64,000 nt of DNA, taken from the NCBI GenBank assembly GCA_947579665.1, contig CANPUZ010000069.1, forward strand, positions 62,001-126,000, written 5' to 3'. The notes below the pieces were generated by a model, which saw nothing but the letters and a program-made list of their open reading frames with translations, did not search any database and was not told the DNA's origin. Shown here piece by piece: positions 23,981 through 35,960 of this stretch. Made by a program: the position numbers and the translations under genes. Source of the DNA: Sympetrum striolatum (taxonomy: Eukaryota > Arthropoda > Insecta > Odonata > Libellulidae). Position 1 is the stretch's first letter. Every line of letters begins with the position of its first letter.

Positions 23981-24370
23981 TTACTTTTTAAAATAATCTT
24001 CAATTTTTATTTTTTTGGAAGTTTCAATGAAAGATGAGGTGATTTTCTCAATACCTGAAAGGTAATAATTGAATAAATCAGGTACACCATCAGTAAACAT
24101 CTGAAAATTGTGAAGCACTTTTATAGAGTGTCTTAATTCATTCCTTGTAGGGGGGAAGGTGCTTCTGGTATCTTCGTAGCTTGTAGAAGAGCTATCTAAG
24201 TTCACTTCATCCTCATCTTCTTCGTCTTCACTAAATTCACTGCAGTTATGTGTCATCACATGAGAGTCACACTTGACATATGACTCAGCATGAGAGGATG
24301 CATCTGGGATGTACAGATTTAGTTGTGCCATTTCTTTACTAAGGAGGTCCTGTAGTGTGGGAACCTCCAC
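23981..24370 (-). pseudogene. Tigger transposase acidic C-terminal tail
   Basis: 129-codon frame at the far end of the same Tigger. It has an acidic stretch (SEDEEDEDEVNLD) and a C-terminal IKIEDYFKK, typical of jerky/Tigger tails. A diverged copy of the same DNA is at 53340-53530. It is probably the last coding segment of the transposase, separated from the DDE part by an intron or by inserted DNA around 24755-24835. Confidence 0.55.
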
Positions 24371-24754
24371 TAACTCCTCTGTCTCTATAATTGATGTGTC
24401 ACCAAAACCAGCTGATCTCCTACAGTTAGAAATAGTGTTTGCAGTGGCACTGTCTCATGCTCTGGCAATTCCTCGCACAGCATGCAACAATGTCCATGGA
24501 GGCACATCAGAGGCTTGATCAGCAATAAATGTATGCATACTAAAGCTCTGCTAGCAGAAAGCTATACTATGCAGGTCTAAACTTGTCAAATAATTATGAG
24601 GATGAAATCAAACTAATTTCTGTGTCAAATAAGAGTCACAAGCTCATTCAGAAAGAAAACAATAGATATCACATGCAATTTTCTGTGTGCACTATAGTAG
24701 TAGTAGTTTGTTAAAAGCACTTTGACAGCTTAGGTCATTTTGCCCATGTGCTCC

Positions 24755-24835
24755 CACCAGGATTTGAAATCAGAACTGATTCCTCATGAGTCACGAGCGT
24801 TACCGACATGGCTCTCCAGCAGCCAATGTGCAGTA
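24755..24835 (-). ncRNA. Possible tRNA-derived SINE head
   Basis: On the minus strand a degenerate B box (GATTTCAAATCC) follows a tRNA-like region about 45 bp upstream (GAGAGCCATGTCGG). Weak match; it sits inside the Tigger in DNA not explained by transposase. Confidence 0.25.
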
Positions 24836-25311
24836 TATCAGCATCAAATTGAAAGGATTTAAAAATAAGACTAAGATTATACTGATTCCCTTTATAGCAT
24901 AGACCTTATTTCAAAGCCTAGGAGACTCACATAAGTCAAAGTGAATGAAACTGATAGCCATGAATTCCAAGAAACTAGCTCGTAAATATTTTAAGTCATT
25001 TAAGAACTTTACTTAAGTTAATTTGAAACTCCCTCTATTTTATATATGCGTTCTACTACGCTGACGTTTAGCGGTGATTTTCGAGAACTACTTACTCGCG
25101 GCTACTTTAAACGATCTTGTCGCGTCACAAATCATAAGTCGCGATCGCAAATTCTTACCTAACCACGTAAAACACTTTTAATTAATAAATTACGTATTGA
25201 AAATGCATCAAAATTTAAGTAATAGTGACGTATTACAACAAATTTAGTATTCTTTAATTAAACTAATTTCCATGACAGCTGCAGCGAAGAACTCCCACAG
25301 GAATGCTACTT

Positions 25312-26392
25312 TCAAGTAAAGGGTTCACCAAAGTTCTGCGATGGGGTTGCGGCGGCTATCATATTACTAAAATTAAAGAATTCCAGAGAAAATATGGAGG
25401 TCGCAAAGGATATATATAGGTAGTAGGTATTTCTTATACACAAGATGATAGAAAATAAATAGAACTTACCAAGCGTCCGAAGATAGTGCTGGACGAGAAA
25501 TCTTCGGTAGTGGACTTTATAGTTGTTAATTATTCCCATGTCCAGCGGTTGCATCTTACTGGTGCTATTTGGACTCAGAAAAAGTACGTTTGGGAGCACT
25601 ACTCCGCTTATTTTATGAACTGGGGCATTATCTACAAGAAGTAGTACATTGCAATTCTCGCATGCGCTCTTCCTCTGCAAGAAGATAATTTGCTTCTGAA
25701 AAATGCCCATCGCCATCCATGCTTTTTTATTACTTTCATACAAAACAGGCAAATTTTTCACGTTCTTGAAGCAACGCGGAGCTCTTGATTTTGCAATCAC
25801 AACTGGTTTCAACTTTTCAGATCGATCTTGGTTACATATCAGCATTACTGTAACCCTGTCCTTAGATTTTTTACCTCCGCGACATTTTTCACCACGGGTC
25901 CCGAGGATGGAGTCAGGTGATGCCTTTAAAAACAAACCTGTTTCATCCAGGTTGTATATATCTCGAGGGAAATATTTAGACACAATGTCATCGTTTATTT
26001 CATGCCACTGCTCAACGTCTTTTGTGTTGATGCTACCTTCTTCTCCACAGATTTTCATTGAAGTGATTCCGTATCTTTTCTTGAATCTATCAAGCCACCC
26101 ATTTGAGGCTTTAATGTTGTCGCACTTCAGTTTAAGAGCCTAAACCTGAGCCTTCTCCTTCAGAATTTTTTGTCTGCCCGCGATCACGTACTTCCTTTCT
26201 AATTGACCTTTTGGTGACCAAACTCAGGGACTTCCTCCTTTTCTTGGTCAGCGATGTTTTATCCATTATTTTTCTGATAGGCACACGGTATATCACAACA
26301 CAGGCCACCTCGCGCAGAGAGAGATTCTGACTGTACGCGCGCGACTTTTCCTCGCTTGGAGACCAACCTTTCTCAGGGTGTCCACCATCCAA
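25312..26392 (-). pseudogene. Tigger/pogo transposase, N-terminal and DDE parts
   Basis: The 26392-26132 part has the basic N-terminal region (MDKTSLTKKRRKSLSLV) of a pogo-type helix-turn-helix and then loses frame. The 26058-25312 part carries the DDE core: YNLDETGLF, LLLVDNAPVH and MQPLDMGIINNYK, giving three Asp. Directly after RTLG the sequence is GTAAGT (about 25469-25464), a strong splice donor, and homology to transposases stops there. The gene therefore either has an intron or is truncated. Frameshifted, so not functional as it stands. Confidence 0.75.
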
Positions 26393-27159
26393 CCATTATT
26401 TTTCAAGCTTTTACTAACCAGCTAAAATCCGAAATCCCTGCAGCAGCCTTAAGCATTTTAAGATGTCACACTCCAATTTAGTACCCAAGATCTGAGCCCA
26501 AAACTCCCCAAGTCGAAAACAAATTCTTATCATGCTCTATTCTCTCAATCTTTCGTACAAATAGAAACCATATACTACTGGAAACTGCTGATCTATACGA
26601 TCCCACGTCGCAGATTCGCGATATTACCAGAAAGCATGATGAAGAAAGAAAGAGCACGGCTACGTCTTATAAGCTATCATTTTTCGCGAAAACAGTAATC
26701 AAAATCTTTGTATCCCACGAAATTTTCACATTTTCCCATCTAAAATACATGGGATGAGGGTCTTCCCAACATAGACGATCTGGATTCAGCTGCTCCTGTT
26801 TACGGCGATCGTCATCCCGTTGTATTGAGCTCAATGCGAAAAACCATTTCAAATACTTCGTAAAACCGGGGTTCATTCACTCCTAGGGACCGGCTTCTCA
26901 CTTCGTAAAACATGAAATCGAGGTTTTACGTAAAACCGAGGTCATTTTACATGTACAAAGATCGGGACCGGCGGAATGGTTCGTAAAACTGTGTCACTTC
27001 GTAAAATCGAGGTTCGTAAAAACGGGGTTCTACTGTACAGTTAAAATTTTGAAATATTGGATTGCAGGATACTCTGCGAGGGGCATTTGCTATTCTTCTT
27101 ATGATCTTCTTCTGAATTCTTAAAATTTCAATCAGCCTGGTTGAGGGGCCCCACATTGT

Positions 27160-27859
27160 AATTTTATATGTTTAGTTTAGTTAATTTAGTTTATTGCTTT
27201 CAAAATTAAATCAAATTTGACAAAAAATGCTTAGAAAGCATTAGGTTGCCACAAAAGACACCTGTGTGGAGGCAATCATCATACAATAAGAGTACATTCA
27301 TGCATTGCAAACAAAAAGAGCATTAACTGATAGCACATAATTCATAATTTGACGTATTAAAATACAAAAAAATGATGTGAACATAAAAGAAACATGTATA
27401 ATAAAATTTAAGAAAAGAAACTACTGAAATTTAAGAAAGACTTGGAATTCCCTCATTCAAAAACCAAAACTTAGCCAGTCTAAAAAATGTTTTTGTGCAT
27501 TTTGCACTTTTTATATCATTTTGTAACAAATTAAAAATGTTTGGTCCTAAGTAAACAAAACATTTCTTAAAAAAAGTAAAAATTGACTTAATAAAAAAAA
27601 AACATTTCTTTTTCTTAAATTAAATTTAGAGTCAGCAATTTTAACACCTTAAATAAAAACAAATGACTCAAGGATAACAATAAAGGGAAAGAATGTTCAT
27701 GATTATTTTTTAAACAAATACATCTGATAATTCTTTTCAGCAAAATAATTACAGGCTGTAGCGTATTGTTGTAAGCTGCTCCCCAAAATTCCATGCCATG
27801 GTTTAACTTAGACTGCTAATGCATGGTATATAACTTTTTTAAAACCTAAAGTACATTAA
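27160..27859. other. AT-rich insertion, possible LINE 3' tail
   Basis: Starts with TTTAGTTTAGTTAATTTAG runs, as in an inverted LINE tail, and separates two reverse-transcriptase pieces. No coding seen. Confidence 0.35.
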
Positions 27860-28690
27860 TTACGTAGAAAATAAAATGTTGATAGGCAATTCCTTAAATA
27901 AGAAGTAACAGAGGTAATCCAATTTTAGAGACTGATACAAAGTTACACGTAAATAACTTATATTGCTGATTCTTCCTATTTTAATACAGTAACATAAAGT
28001 TGTTGAACATTGAGGATAGTGATACACCAAATTTAAATCATCAGGGCAAGGCACATTGCCAATATTATAAATTAAATGTGACCCTGGAGTAAATATAACC
28101 ATAGTACACATTAAGTAGGATTTGTAGACTAACATTATTATTGATTGTGTATTAAGGAACTTAATGCATTTATAGTCTTGTTAGTTGCATAAATATTATT
28201 CTTATATTTTTGTGTACATCATGATTCAACTAATAGGTTGTTGAGATTGTTGTTCTTTGTACTGAAAGAATGTACACTAATGGTGGGCAAACAGTCCATT
28301 TCATAGAATTCCTAGTTTACCCATTGCTCATTTATAGCATACAAAACATTGAGAAATCAGAAAATTTGGCAGTGCCGAAGGATGTTTTCAATATTACCCA
28401 ACGAAATCTGCTTCAATAATGAAATTTTCAAGAAGTCTTAAAACTTGGCTATTCACTAACAATGATATTGAACATTTTTGTTTTTCGATTTGATGGAATT
28501 CAATTTACGTTTTGTATAATGTGCACATTATTTCAATTTAGTAATATGTTCAATTTATTTCTGTTCATATTATAACATTTGAGTTTAATTTACACATGTT
28601 TATTATGTTTATGTGCACAATGGGTTAATAATTTACAAAAAAACATTTTATTTGTAACCTACACGTCTCTATACTTATTTGTTTGTGTTA

Positions 28691-29408
28691 CTGTATATGC
28701 CGGCATATAAGTCGACCTTTGAAGCCTAAAAAGATATCTCAAGAACTAGGGTTCGAATTATACACCGAAAATAAAATTTAACCCCTTGGAATGTCAAATG
28801 TGGAAGAATAGGAATTTCATTACAAGATACAATTGTGGCTGAAAGTATGGTATGTTAAGACATGTTTTCATAATAAAAGATTTAAATTAAAACCATTTCG
28901 TATCTTTAAAAGAAATTTCTTTTTATGTAAATAAAATATAAAAGTAAATGTTTGTTTGAATAAAAAAAATTGACGCATATTTATTCTTCACAAGTTATGT
29001 TCATTGCTTCACAAGTATTTTTATTTTACAAAAATTTAATATATATTTTGATATTTTCTTTTTACAAATGAAGATCAATAAGCACATCAAGGTTTGTTTT
29101 TGTTTATATAATTGTTATGATTCGACTTAGCGTCAGAAGTTAAGGGAAGTTGTTTTAGCAATGTCATGATTTGATATTACCTCTCTATATTACCAATATT
29201 TCTCTAATATATATTTAATATAGCCTCTTAATCTTACGTGGTAAATATTCCTTAAGCTGTCGTACATTCATAGATTTCATAGTTTTACACTAAATAGAGC
29301 TGGGGTAGTGGTGATGCCTTATTTTTTTGGGTCGACTTATACGCTGAACATAAAACCTGAATTTCACCTCAAAATTTTAGGGGTCGACTTATACGCCGGC
29401 ATATATAG
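28691..29408. mobile_element. MITE, pogo/Tigger-type ends
   Basis: Left CTGTATATGCCGGCATATAA and right end (inverted) CTATATATGCCGGCGTATAA, both continuing into GTCGACC, with TA on each side. Length 718 bp, AT-rich, no coding. It splits the LINE reverse-transcriptase region. Confidence 0.8.
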
Positions 29409-30444
29409 TATGAAATATGTTAGTATTTTTATATGTACTGGATTCATACTATTTGTATTTATCTTATAATTATTGTTTTGTTATTGTGCCCTATCAGTTT
29501 TTATTTACAACAACCTTTGTATATGTAACCTAAACAAGATATACTTATACTATTTACTCAGCACCTATTGGACACGTAAATATATTTTATTGTGAGTTGA
29601 TGAAGTGTGTATTTTATGCCAATATTTGATAAATTCTCTGCTGTTATTGAACTAACGCTGTTGTATTAAGTGAGGGCAATCCTATTTATAAGGGCAATTT
29701 TTCTTCTGGGATGCTTATACTTCATGCACTTATACCAGGTGTAAGATCATTGACGTGTAAGAGGAACAGTAAAGTGTGTGGACCCTTGCGGAACTTCTGA
29801 GGTGACAGAGTAGAAAAACCTTTCTTCTGTTCTATTTTAGAGTAAATAGAAACATATTGCCTTCTATTAAAGAGATAGGATTTTATAAGGTTGTTAGCGA
29901 CCCCTAATATGCCATAGTAATGTTATTTTAGTAGGAGGATACAATGATCTACTGAGTCAAAGGCCTTGGAGAGATCACAGAAAATACCAATTACATTTTC
30001 ATGTCTGTTGAGACCTTCCAGAACAGAATTCATGAAGCTATAAATGGCATGCTCTGTTGATGTACCCTTAACAAAACCAAATTGGGATTTAGCTAAAATA
30101 TTATACTTATTGACGTATGAGACAATTCACCTTGCAATTACAGCCTCAAAGATTTTTGAATAAACAGGTAGAACAGAGATGGGGCAATAATTATTCATAT
30201 CTTATCTTTTTTAAATATGGGCACAATTTTGCTATTTTTAGTTGATCAGGAAAGATCCCTGATGATAAGGATTCATGAATTAGATGGGTTATAGGACAAA
30301 CATGTTGGTCCTTAATATTTCCTTTCAATAGTGAACAAAGGATGCCATCCCATCCAGATGAGTTTTTAGAATTGAGAGTGACAATTATAGAGTTGACTTC
30401 GTTTGTACTTGCAGGAGAGAGGAAAATAATACCATTAGTATAGG

Positions 30445-31266
30445 AATAAATTTAAAATTTTTCCAAATATGTGTTGCAAACAATTGTCTACGTTGTTTAT
30501 TAGATTTATAAAATGCAGGTCAAAATGGTTGGCATTAAAGTTTGATTGGTTATAGGAATATCGTTATACTGAATTTTATCAATGGAATATTCCCTCAAAT
30601 TTCTCTTAATTTTTGTCTCAATTCTCATTATTTCGACTCGAATACGATATTCTATGACCAAAATAAGAATCTTCATTCGATTTCCTTTCGGTATTCATCT
30701 CGATTTCGTGCGACCATTATTTCTGATTTAATTCAACGAAGGAATAAATGTCTGCAATCGATGGAAATGAACTTTGCAAGCATTTCTTAAACGGGAGATG
30801 ATTCGAGTCGAACCAAGGATACTTCGGTCAAACAAATATCTGTATGTAATACCCCAATGGACATTAAACGACTAAAAAAAATATGATCCAATCCTATGTC
30901 GGGAAGTGCATGAAATTAAAATTAAAAAATATTTGTATATCTTACGGGAGTTACTGACATCGTATAATCATATGTATAAAACAACGATTGTTATCATATA
31001 AGTTTATTGAGAACTTTGATTTGTTCTCATATATCGTCTACACGAATGCATTTAAGGATATTTGTTTCGAATCATAAATGTTAGATAATTCGCGGTAAAA
31101 ATATAGTCATGATGAAGGATCTACAAACTCGTACAAACGCTAATGTTGTTCCTGGCAACCGAGTAAGCAAATGGTATCCACTTGAATTTATTTCAGTACG
31201 CTAATACATCAAATCCTGCTTTTTTAAACGTTTAAACTAGCTCCATCGTCACTGGGTACGTTTTTA
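30445..31266. other. No feature seen
   Basis: AT-rich sequence between the LINE remnant and the GC-balanced region upstream of the ZAD exons. One short frame (30542-30790) is unrecognised. Confidence 0.4.
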
Positions 31267-31545
31267 CTACGTCATCTCACGGAATTTCGTGTTTAATTTC
31301 CTATTTTCTCGACCCCATACAATCTTTCTGACATCCATCGGCAGCTCGGCTTCCAGAACTTTCTTTACCGCCCCCGAAAAGTTTCTTTTGATCCGAACAG
31401 TTTCCAAATGATTGCCCAAACATATTATTTCATATATTTTGGTTCCCAATGCGGCATTTCGTACGTCGGCTATTTTCCCCCAACCCCTCTCCTTGGTTCC
31501 GGCAGCTGCCGCCAGGAGCCAGTAAGGCCAGTAAGCGCATGGTGT
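31267..31545 (-). CDS. Unrecognised open frame, about 91 codons without ATG start
   Basis: The minus-strand frame stays open from about 31545 to a stop at 31267 and reads like protein (for example KIADVRNAALGTKIYEI, then VKKVLEAELPMDVRK). No in-frame ATG occurs at its upstream end; a possible acceptor (TTATTTCAAG) lies there, so if real it would be an internal or terminal exon. It is 650 bp from, and divergent to, the ZAD start. Family not recognised. Confidence 0.22.
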   Translation of the reverse strand, partial: TPCAYWPYWLLAAAAGTKERGWGKIADVRNAALGTKIYEIICLGNHLETVRIKRNFSGAVKKVLEAELPMDVRKIVWGRENRKLNTKFREMT

Positions 31546-32194
31546 TCAAGATCTTGAAATAACGTGGTTCGTTACACCGACCGAAAAAAATCGCGAATAA
31601 CGTATTTTAAACGCGTTCCGGAGGAAATAACCTTTGCAAGTGACGCAAAAAGTTTCATAGTTTACGTTTAATCTATCAGTGAATGTCGTTACAGCGTAAA
31701 CAGTAGAAAATCCGGTTATTTGTATTGGTCACCGTAGCGTTGAACTGCTTTCGGACATATAGAATGTGTTTGGAAGTGCACAAAGTGCCTCAAAGTGATA
31801 CAAATCTTCACCGGTGCATCGATATACCTAGATACAGCTTCCGTGGACCATTGGTGCATCTTCCGCGACAGTTTTCGTGATCGCGATGGGAAAAAATTGA
31901 GTCGAAGCGACTCGTCAACGGAACTACCACGGCGAAGTTTGGACACCGGAATATATTTTAGCTGTATAGCAAGCATTTAGGACGTGAATCTCGTTTTTAT
32001 TGTGTGTTTAGTAAATTTAGAAATTTACCACCTTAAGCTTGTAAATGTAATGTGCTTGCCTCTACGTTGTGGACGTAGCACAGGTTCAATCTTGTTTTGC
32101 TTCGTAAAGTAATAAATATCAGCATTAAACTTTCTCGTTCCATGTGAAGATAAAACATTTTATCTTGTGGTGAAGACGGCAGATCGGAGTGAAA
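31546..32194 (+). promoter_or_regulatory. Likely promoter and 5' UTR region of the ZAD gene
   Basis: CpG-richer than the surrounding DNA and directly upstream of the first ZAD exon. No TATA box close to the ATG and no clear initiator were identified; the assignment is by position. Confidence 0.3.
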
Positions 32195-32338
32195 ATGAAG
32201 ATAGAATCAGAAATCCCTCGTGATTTAAGGAAGTGCAAACTTTGTTTTAAAGACAAGAAAGTTTTGCTTTACATATTTGAAGTGAGCGGCTCATTGAAGA
32301 ATGTAGCTCGAACTCTTTGTGAAGTTCTCAATTACGAG
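32195..32338 (+). CDS. ZAD-domain protein, exon 1
   Basis: 48 codons from an ATG in the context GTGAAAATGA to a splice donor (GAG|GTCACG). The peptide carries the first zinc-binding pair of a ZAD (zf-AD): KCKLC at residues 14-17, followed by a hydrophobic helix (ARTLCEVLNYE). ZAD is an N-terminal dimerisation domain of arthropod C2H2 zinc-finger transcription factors. The intron phase is 0 and the next exon completes the domain. The donor is weaker than consensus. This start was chosen because the frame closes upstream and the length to the first CxxC is typical. Confidence 0.75.
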
Positions 32339-32663
32339 GTCACGTGAAACAATTCATAACTTTTACTTTAGCCACTTATATATTCTTATTTTTCGCCTTT
32401 AACTTACAATGATGGTTTTAAACGTATTTGCAACTATGGTACCGAATTTTTACGATATAGTTACGTTACGAATGTACTGCAAAACAATTCCGCCGTCTCC
32501 AACACGAAATTGAATGGATTTATGCAATTAAATAGTAAAGTTTTGCTAGTAAATGCGAAATAGCAACAGGTGGTTGCTTTTCTCCTTGATGATAATTACT
32601 TTTTAGTACGCTTGTTTATTATTGGACCAACTGTTTTGATTGTTTTTATATATTGTGTTTCAG

Positions 32664-32816
32664 GTAGCCTTGGATGACCATTTTCCACCTTTCGTCTGTT
32701 CAGATTGTTCTGACAAACTTCATGGCTTCAAGTGCTTCAAGGAGAAATGCGATAGGTTTAGAGAAACTTACGAATTGTTCCTGAAAACAAAAGCAGAGAG
32801 TACCAGCAATGAAAAG
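32664..32816 (+). CDS. ZAD-domain protein, exon 2
   Basis: 51 codons between a good acceptor (TGTTTCAG) and donor (AAAAG|GTGATT). It begins VALDDHFPPFVCSDC, holding the second CxxC (residues 60-63 of the joined frame), and continues with the helix KCFKEKCDRFRETYELF. Joined to exon 1 the pattern is C-x2-C-x42-C-x2-C, matching ZAD. No C2H2 finger exon was found downstream before the armadillo exons, so the rest of the gene is outside the window, absent, or missed. Confidence 0.8.
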
Positions 32817-33425
32817 GTGATTAAAATTTTAATAAACCTATTTCTCTTGGGTAAGTTGTCATGTATTATTGAACAGGGAGGTGTGTGTGAGGTACATTGC
32901 ACCAGATACAATTAATTTAGTGTGTGTATATATACACGATTAAAGTTGCTTGCATTCTGCTAACACGTTGGTACTCATTGTCAGAAGAAAAACTCTTGAT
33001 GTGGAGGACCTTATTTTGATAGTTCATCTCCTGATCGCTACAAGCTAGCACAATAATTGTTTCAAAAATAAATTTGACTTCATTGCAATAAATTTACCAC
33101 ATTTATTGTAATGCTGCAATTCAATGCAAACCTCATAGAGCATGTACTTCAAAAATTTGTCAGCTTTTTATCCTATCGATTTACATTCTCACATCTTGAT
33201 TATGAAAGTAGACTTATAATATTGAAAGTTAAGAGGATAGGAGAAGGAATTTTGGAATTAAATTATTACACACACTGTCAAATAACAATATTGACTACAG
33301 AACTTCTATCGCTTAATACTTTGAATGTACCACAACGCTGCGTAAGAAACAAATACCCTTTTCAGGTGTTGTTTCATAAACATAATTTATCTTACCATTA
33401 TCAAGGTTTATAAGGGATGCGAATA
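32817..33425. other. ZAD gene intron or downstream sequence
   Basis: No coding recognised. The short frame at 33111-33413 has no domain. Confidence 0.35.
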
Positions 33426-34049
33426 CAGTAGAGGATCGTTTATCTGAACTTTTCAGGACGGAGGTCGGTTCGCATAAAGGATATGTTTGGATAATAGGTA
33501 TTTAAACCTGAATGAGAAAAAGGAACTAAAAAAGGCTTTTACGGATTACAGTACGAAATAAGTGACGATAATGCATATAAATATTATTGAAAACTTTTAT
33601 TTAAAGAAAACTATACATGTCTGTCCCCGCAAGGTTTTTCTTTTTGAAACGACTACCGTTGAGTGAGATTCTGCAACAGATTGAAGAATCTGTGCTTTTA
33701 TACCATGTATAGTTTTCCTGCTAATATTTTATTCCTGCTGAAGATTGGATGAATTGACACCATGATCTAGTTTATTTATTTTGTGTACTTTTTACTGTAA
33801 CATCAGCACCTGTCTTTTTCTCTTGACGTTCCCACCACTTGAAGTAGCTGCTGGACACGTTTTTTTCTTATTTTTATCCATTTAGAAGGTTAATTAATAT
33901 TGTATAAATACTTACTCGTTCACACCTGCAAAAGATCGGCGCAAAAGACACGTAGCGGTGGCGTTCAAAATTACTGTATATCTATTGTGAAATGTTCGTT
34001 GTTTGGATGTGTTCATTGTTTAGATTTTTGGATAAACAATCCTCTACTG
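33426..34049. mobile_element. MITE, Tigger-type ends
   Basis: Left CAGTAGAGGATCGTTTATC and inverted right CAGTAGAGGATTGTTTATC, both with TA immediately outside. 624 bp, no transposase. The ends resemble those of the Tigger at 23744 (CAGTAGA), so it could be mobilised by a related enzyme. Confidence 0.85.
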
Positions 34050-35128
34050 TAGTATTGATGTTGACTACTTTCCTCTCTGAACCAACAAACCAACTGAAAA
34101 ACAAACTAATTGCTCGTAATAAACTCATATGCTAGAAATGCACTTGTATTTTTGTACCTCGCATTTCTGTATCTTCTACAATCACTGTAATATTACATCT
34201 TGCAAATTATCTATCTATAAGTTTCCTATTGCTTTTATATTTCTGCCATAATAATAACATTTTTATTGTTCATATACGTAAGATTTATGTATTGTGTAAT
34301 CAGGTTTTTGACCAGTACTTAATAAATATTATTATTTTTTGTAGACTTTTAAATTAACTTTGATTTGAGAATACCTTCATAAATATAATAATAATTTATT
34401 TACGGTGGAGCTCTATTGCATGAAAGAAATACAAGATTATAATAATTTACAAAGTAAATAAAAGTAAAGTGTGCATATGTTTAAATATTTCTCAATTATG
34501 ATTAAAATAAAATCAATTGTAAAATTGGTAAGAACATTAAAAAGTAATACATTTGACGTATAATTATGTAGACATTTCAAAGGTAAGATCATAAGTGGAT
34601 AACAAATATTTAAGAAAAATTTTGAGCACAATGAGATTACTATTAATAGAAAGTATACAATAAATTATAAAACAATTAACCATAAAAATCACAGATAGAA
34701 GAAATTCCCTAAGATATAAATCAAGATTTGTAATAAAGTTTTCATACGCTTCTTGAATTCTATCTTGTACATATTGTTAATACATAGAATCATTTTTTCT
34801 TGTTGTCTTTGTTTAACTTCATTCAACTCTGCGTTTTTGTTTATTTTATTAATTATCAACCTAATGTATTTAATCATTTTATTATTCTTGAAATATTCTG
34901 ATGTGTTTGACCTTTTTTTAATGCCACAATTGTTTACATTTAGAATTAGTGTCATTTGTGAAGATGTTTTATTTGATTGCTTGTAGTGAATAAGTATTTT
35001 TCCTGTCTCTTTTGTATAGTTTTGAAGTTCTACTTCTTTGCGCTCGTTGTAACGGGATGGGGTGTCGGTCGAAAAACCACGTAACGAGTGAGATTTTTTT
35101 GAAAAAGAATTTATGAAAAATAATTTCT
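34050..35128. other. AT-rich, probable retroelement tail
   Basis: Minus-strand frame 34689-35168 (about 159 codons) is lysine/asparagine-rich without a domain and runs through a tRNA-like region, so it is probably not a gene. Confidence 0.35.
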
Positions 35129-35203
35129 CAGCCGGAGATCGAACCAGGGACTCTAGCGTGCTAGGCAAGCGTCTTAACCATTCACCCGCTGAGCCACTTG
35201 ATG
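35129..35203 (-). ncRNA. tRNA-derived SINE head or tRNA pseudogene
   Basis: On the minus strand, A box TGGCTCAGCGGGTGAATGG (35178-35196) and B box GGTTCGATCTC (35135-35145) are spaced as in a tRNA. The seven bases on the 5' side (CATCAAG) do not pair with those after the T arm (CTGAGAA), so there is no acceptor stem. Best read as the head of a tRNA-derived SINE with body below 35129, or a dead tRNA. Confidence 0.6.
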
Positions 35204-35729
35204 TATGCGTTGCAGAGAGACTTGTAACCCCGCGCGGAATCCCCCTCCAACTTGTTTATGCTTTAATATGCAAAAAATATTAGTTGAGATTGCAAAATGC
35301 AAAGGCTGGATTTTGAAATTGAAAATTATTAATCGATCAAGTTTTGTCATTTTCGTGGATGAAAAACTGGTTAAAATTAGGGAGAATTTATTATTATTAA
35401 ATTTATTATTATTATTATTATTATAATTCTTATATCAGATTTCGTTTGGGATACTAGGCATTTTTTGAAAAATGGGCTGAAGACAAGCGATTTGAACCAC
35501 TATCAACATCCAATGTGAACATTTTTTTCAGGATATTTTGTTTCCCAAAATGACACTTTTCTGACAAGCATCCATATCCTCAATTTTTGTCCTGAAGTAC
35601 ATATTGTTTTTTTTTTAATTATTTTTCAGAAAACAACAATAATGGATAAACGAGACTTGCAAAAATTAACAGAATCGTCTCGGAATCCGACTCTGAACTA
35701 GCCATTGATGAAAAAAAAATGTTAGCGCG
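35204..35729. other. No gene seen
   Basis: AT-rich, with a short (TTA)n near 35390-35425. Confidence 0.4.
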
Positions 35730-35899
35730 GGAGGAGTAGCAATTTACCACAACCAAAATGACTATAGTAATATGGTCACTTCTCACATGGATGTTCATTC
35801 AAGGGCATCAGAATCTCTTGCTCTAGCACAGTCTGCTATTGGAGAAATTTGTGTCAGTAAATGCGTTCCACAAACTGGTCGAGAATTTGTAGTTGTGGC
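35730..35899 (+). pseudogene. Endonuclease-like (EEP) fragment of a retroelement or Helentron
   Basis: The frame reads GGVAIYHNQNDYSN and later GEICVSKCVPQTG and FVVVAV. GGVAIY and a strand ending in VAVY are the pattern of the exonuclease-endonuclease-phosphatase fold found in LINE endonucleases and in the C-terminal endonuclease of Helentrons. The frame is cut by the (GT)n tract exactly where the VAVY motif should finish. Only about 56 residues remain and no catalytic residues can be verified. Confidence 0.4.

Positions 35900-35958
<59 letters not shown>
35900..35958. repeat. (GT)n microsatellite
   Basis: About 29 uninterrupted GT units, lying between the endonuclease-like fragment and the first copy of the 1,722-bp duplication. 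Confidence 0.97.

Positions 35959-35960
<2 letters not shown>

Larger units (their letters stand above)
23744..27035 (-). mobile_element. Tigger/pogo DNA transposon, degenerate
   Basis: Ends CAGTAGAACCTCAATTTTAC (left) and the inverted GGTTCTACTG (right), flanked by TA on both sides (23742-23743, 27036-27037). The TTCGTAAAA motif recurs near both termini. It encodes a broken transposase on the minus strand. It is inserted in the C-terminal coding part of a LINE, whose two halves flank it. Length 3,292 bp. Confidence 0.85.
23433..30440 (-). pseudogene. LINE reverse transcriptase, broken by nested insertions
   Basis: Minus-strand LINE pieces occur in order. At about 30440-29740 is the reverse-transcriptase core with QFGFVKGTSTEHAIY and GIFCDLSKAFD (catalytic Asp). 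At about 28135-27860 are CPDDLNLVYHY (an ADD-like motif) and the following palm/thumb peptides. At about 27156-27040 is the WGPSTRLIEILRIQKK C-terminal motif. At 23714-23433 is the tail (FVKRNINNH, then PKVIN). A Tigger sits between the last two pieces and a MITE between the first two, with stops and frame changes. It is jockey/CR1-like by motif. Defective. Confidence 0.7.

Noticed and set aside
35129..35203. True tRNA gene
   Set aside because: A and B boxes are good but the acceptor stem does not pair.
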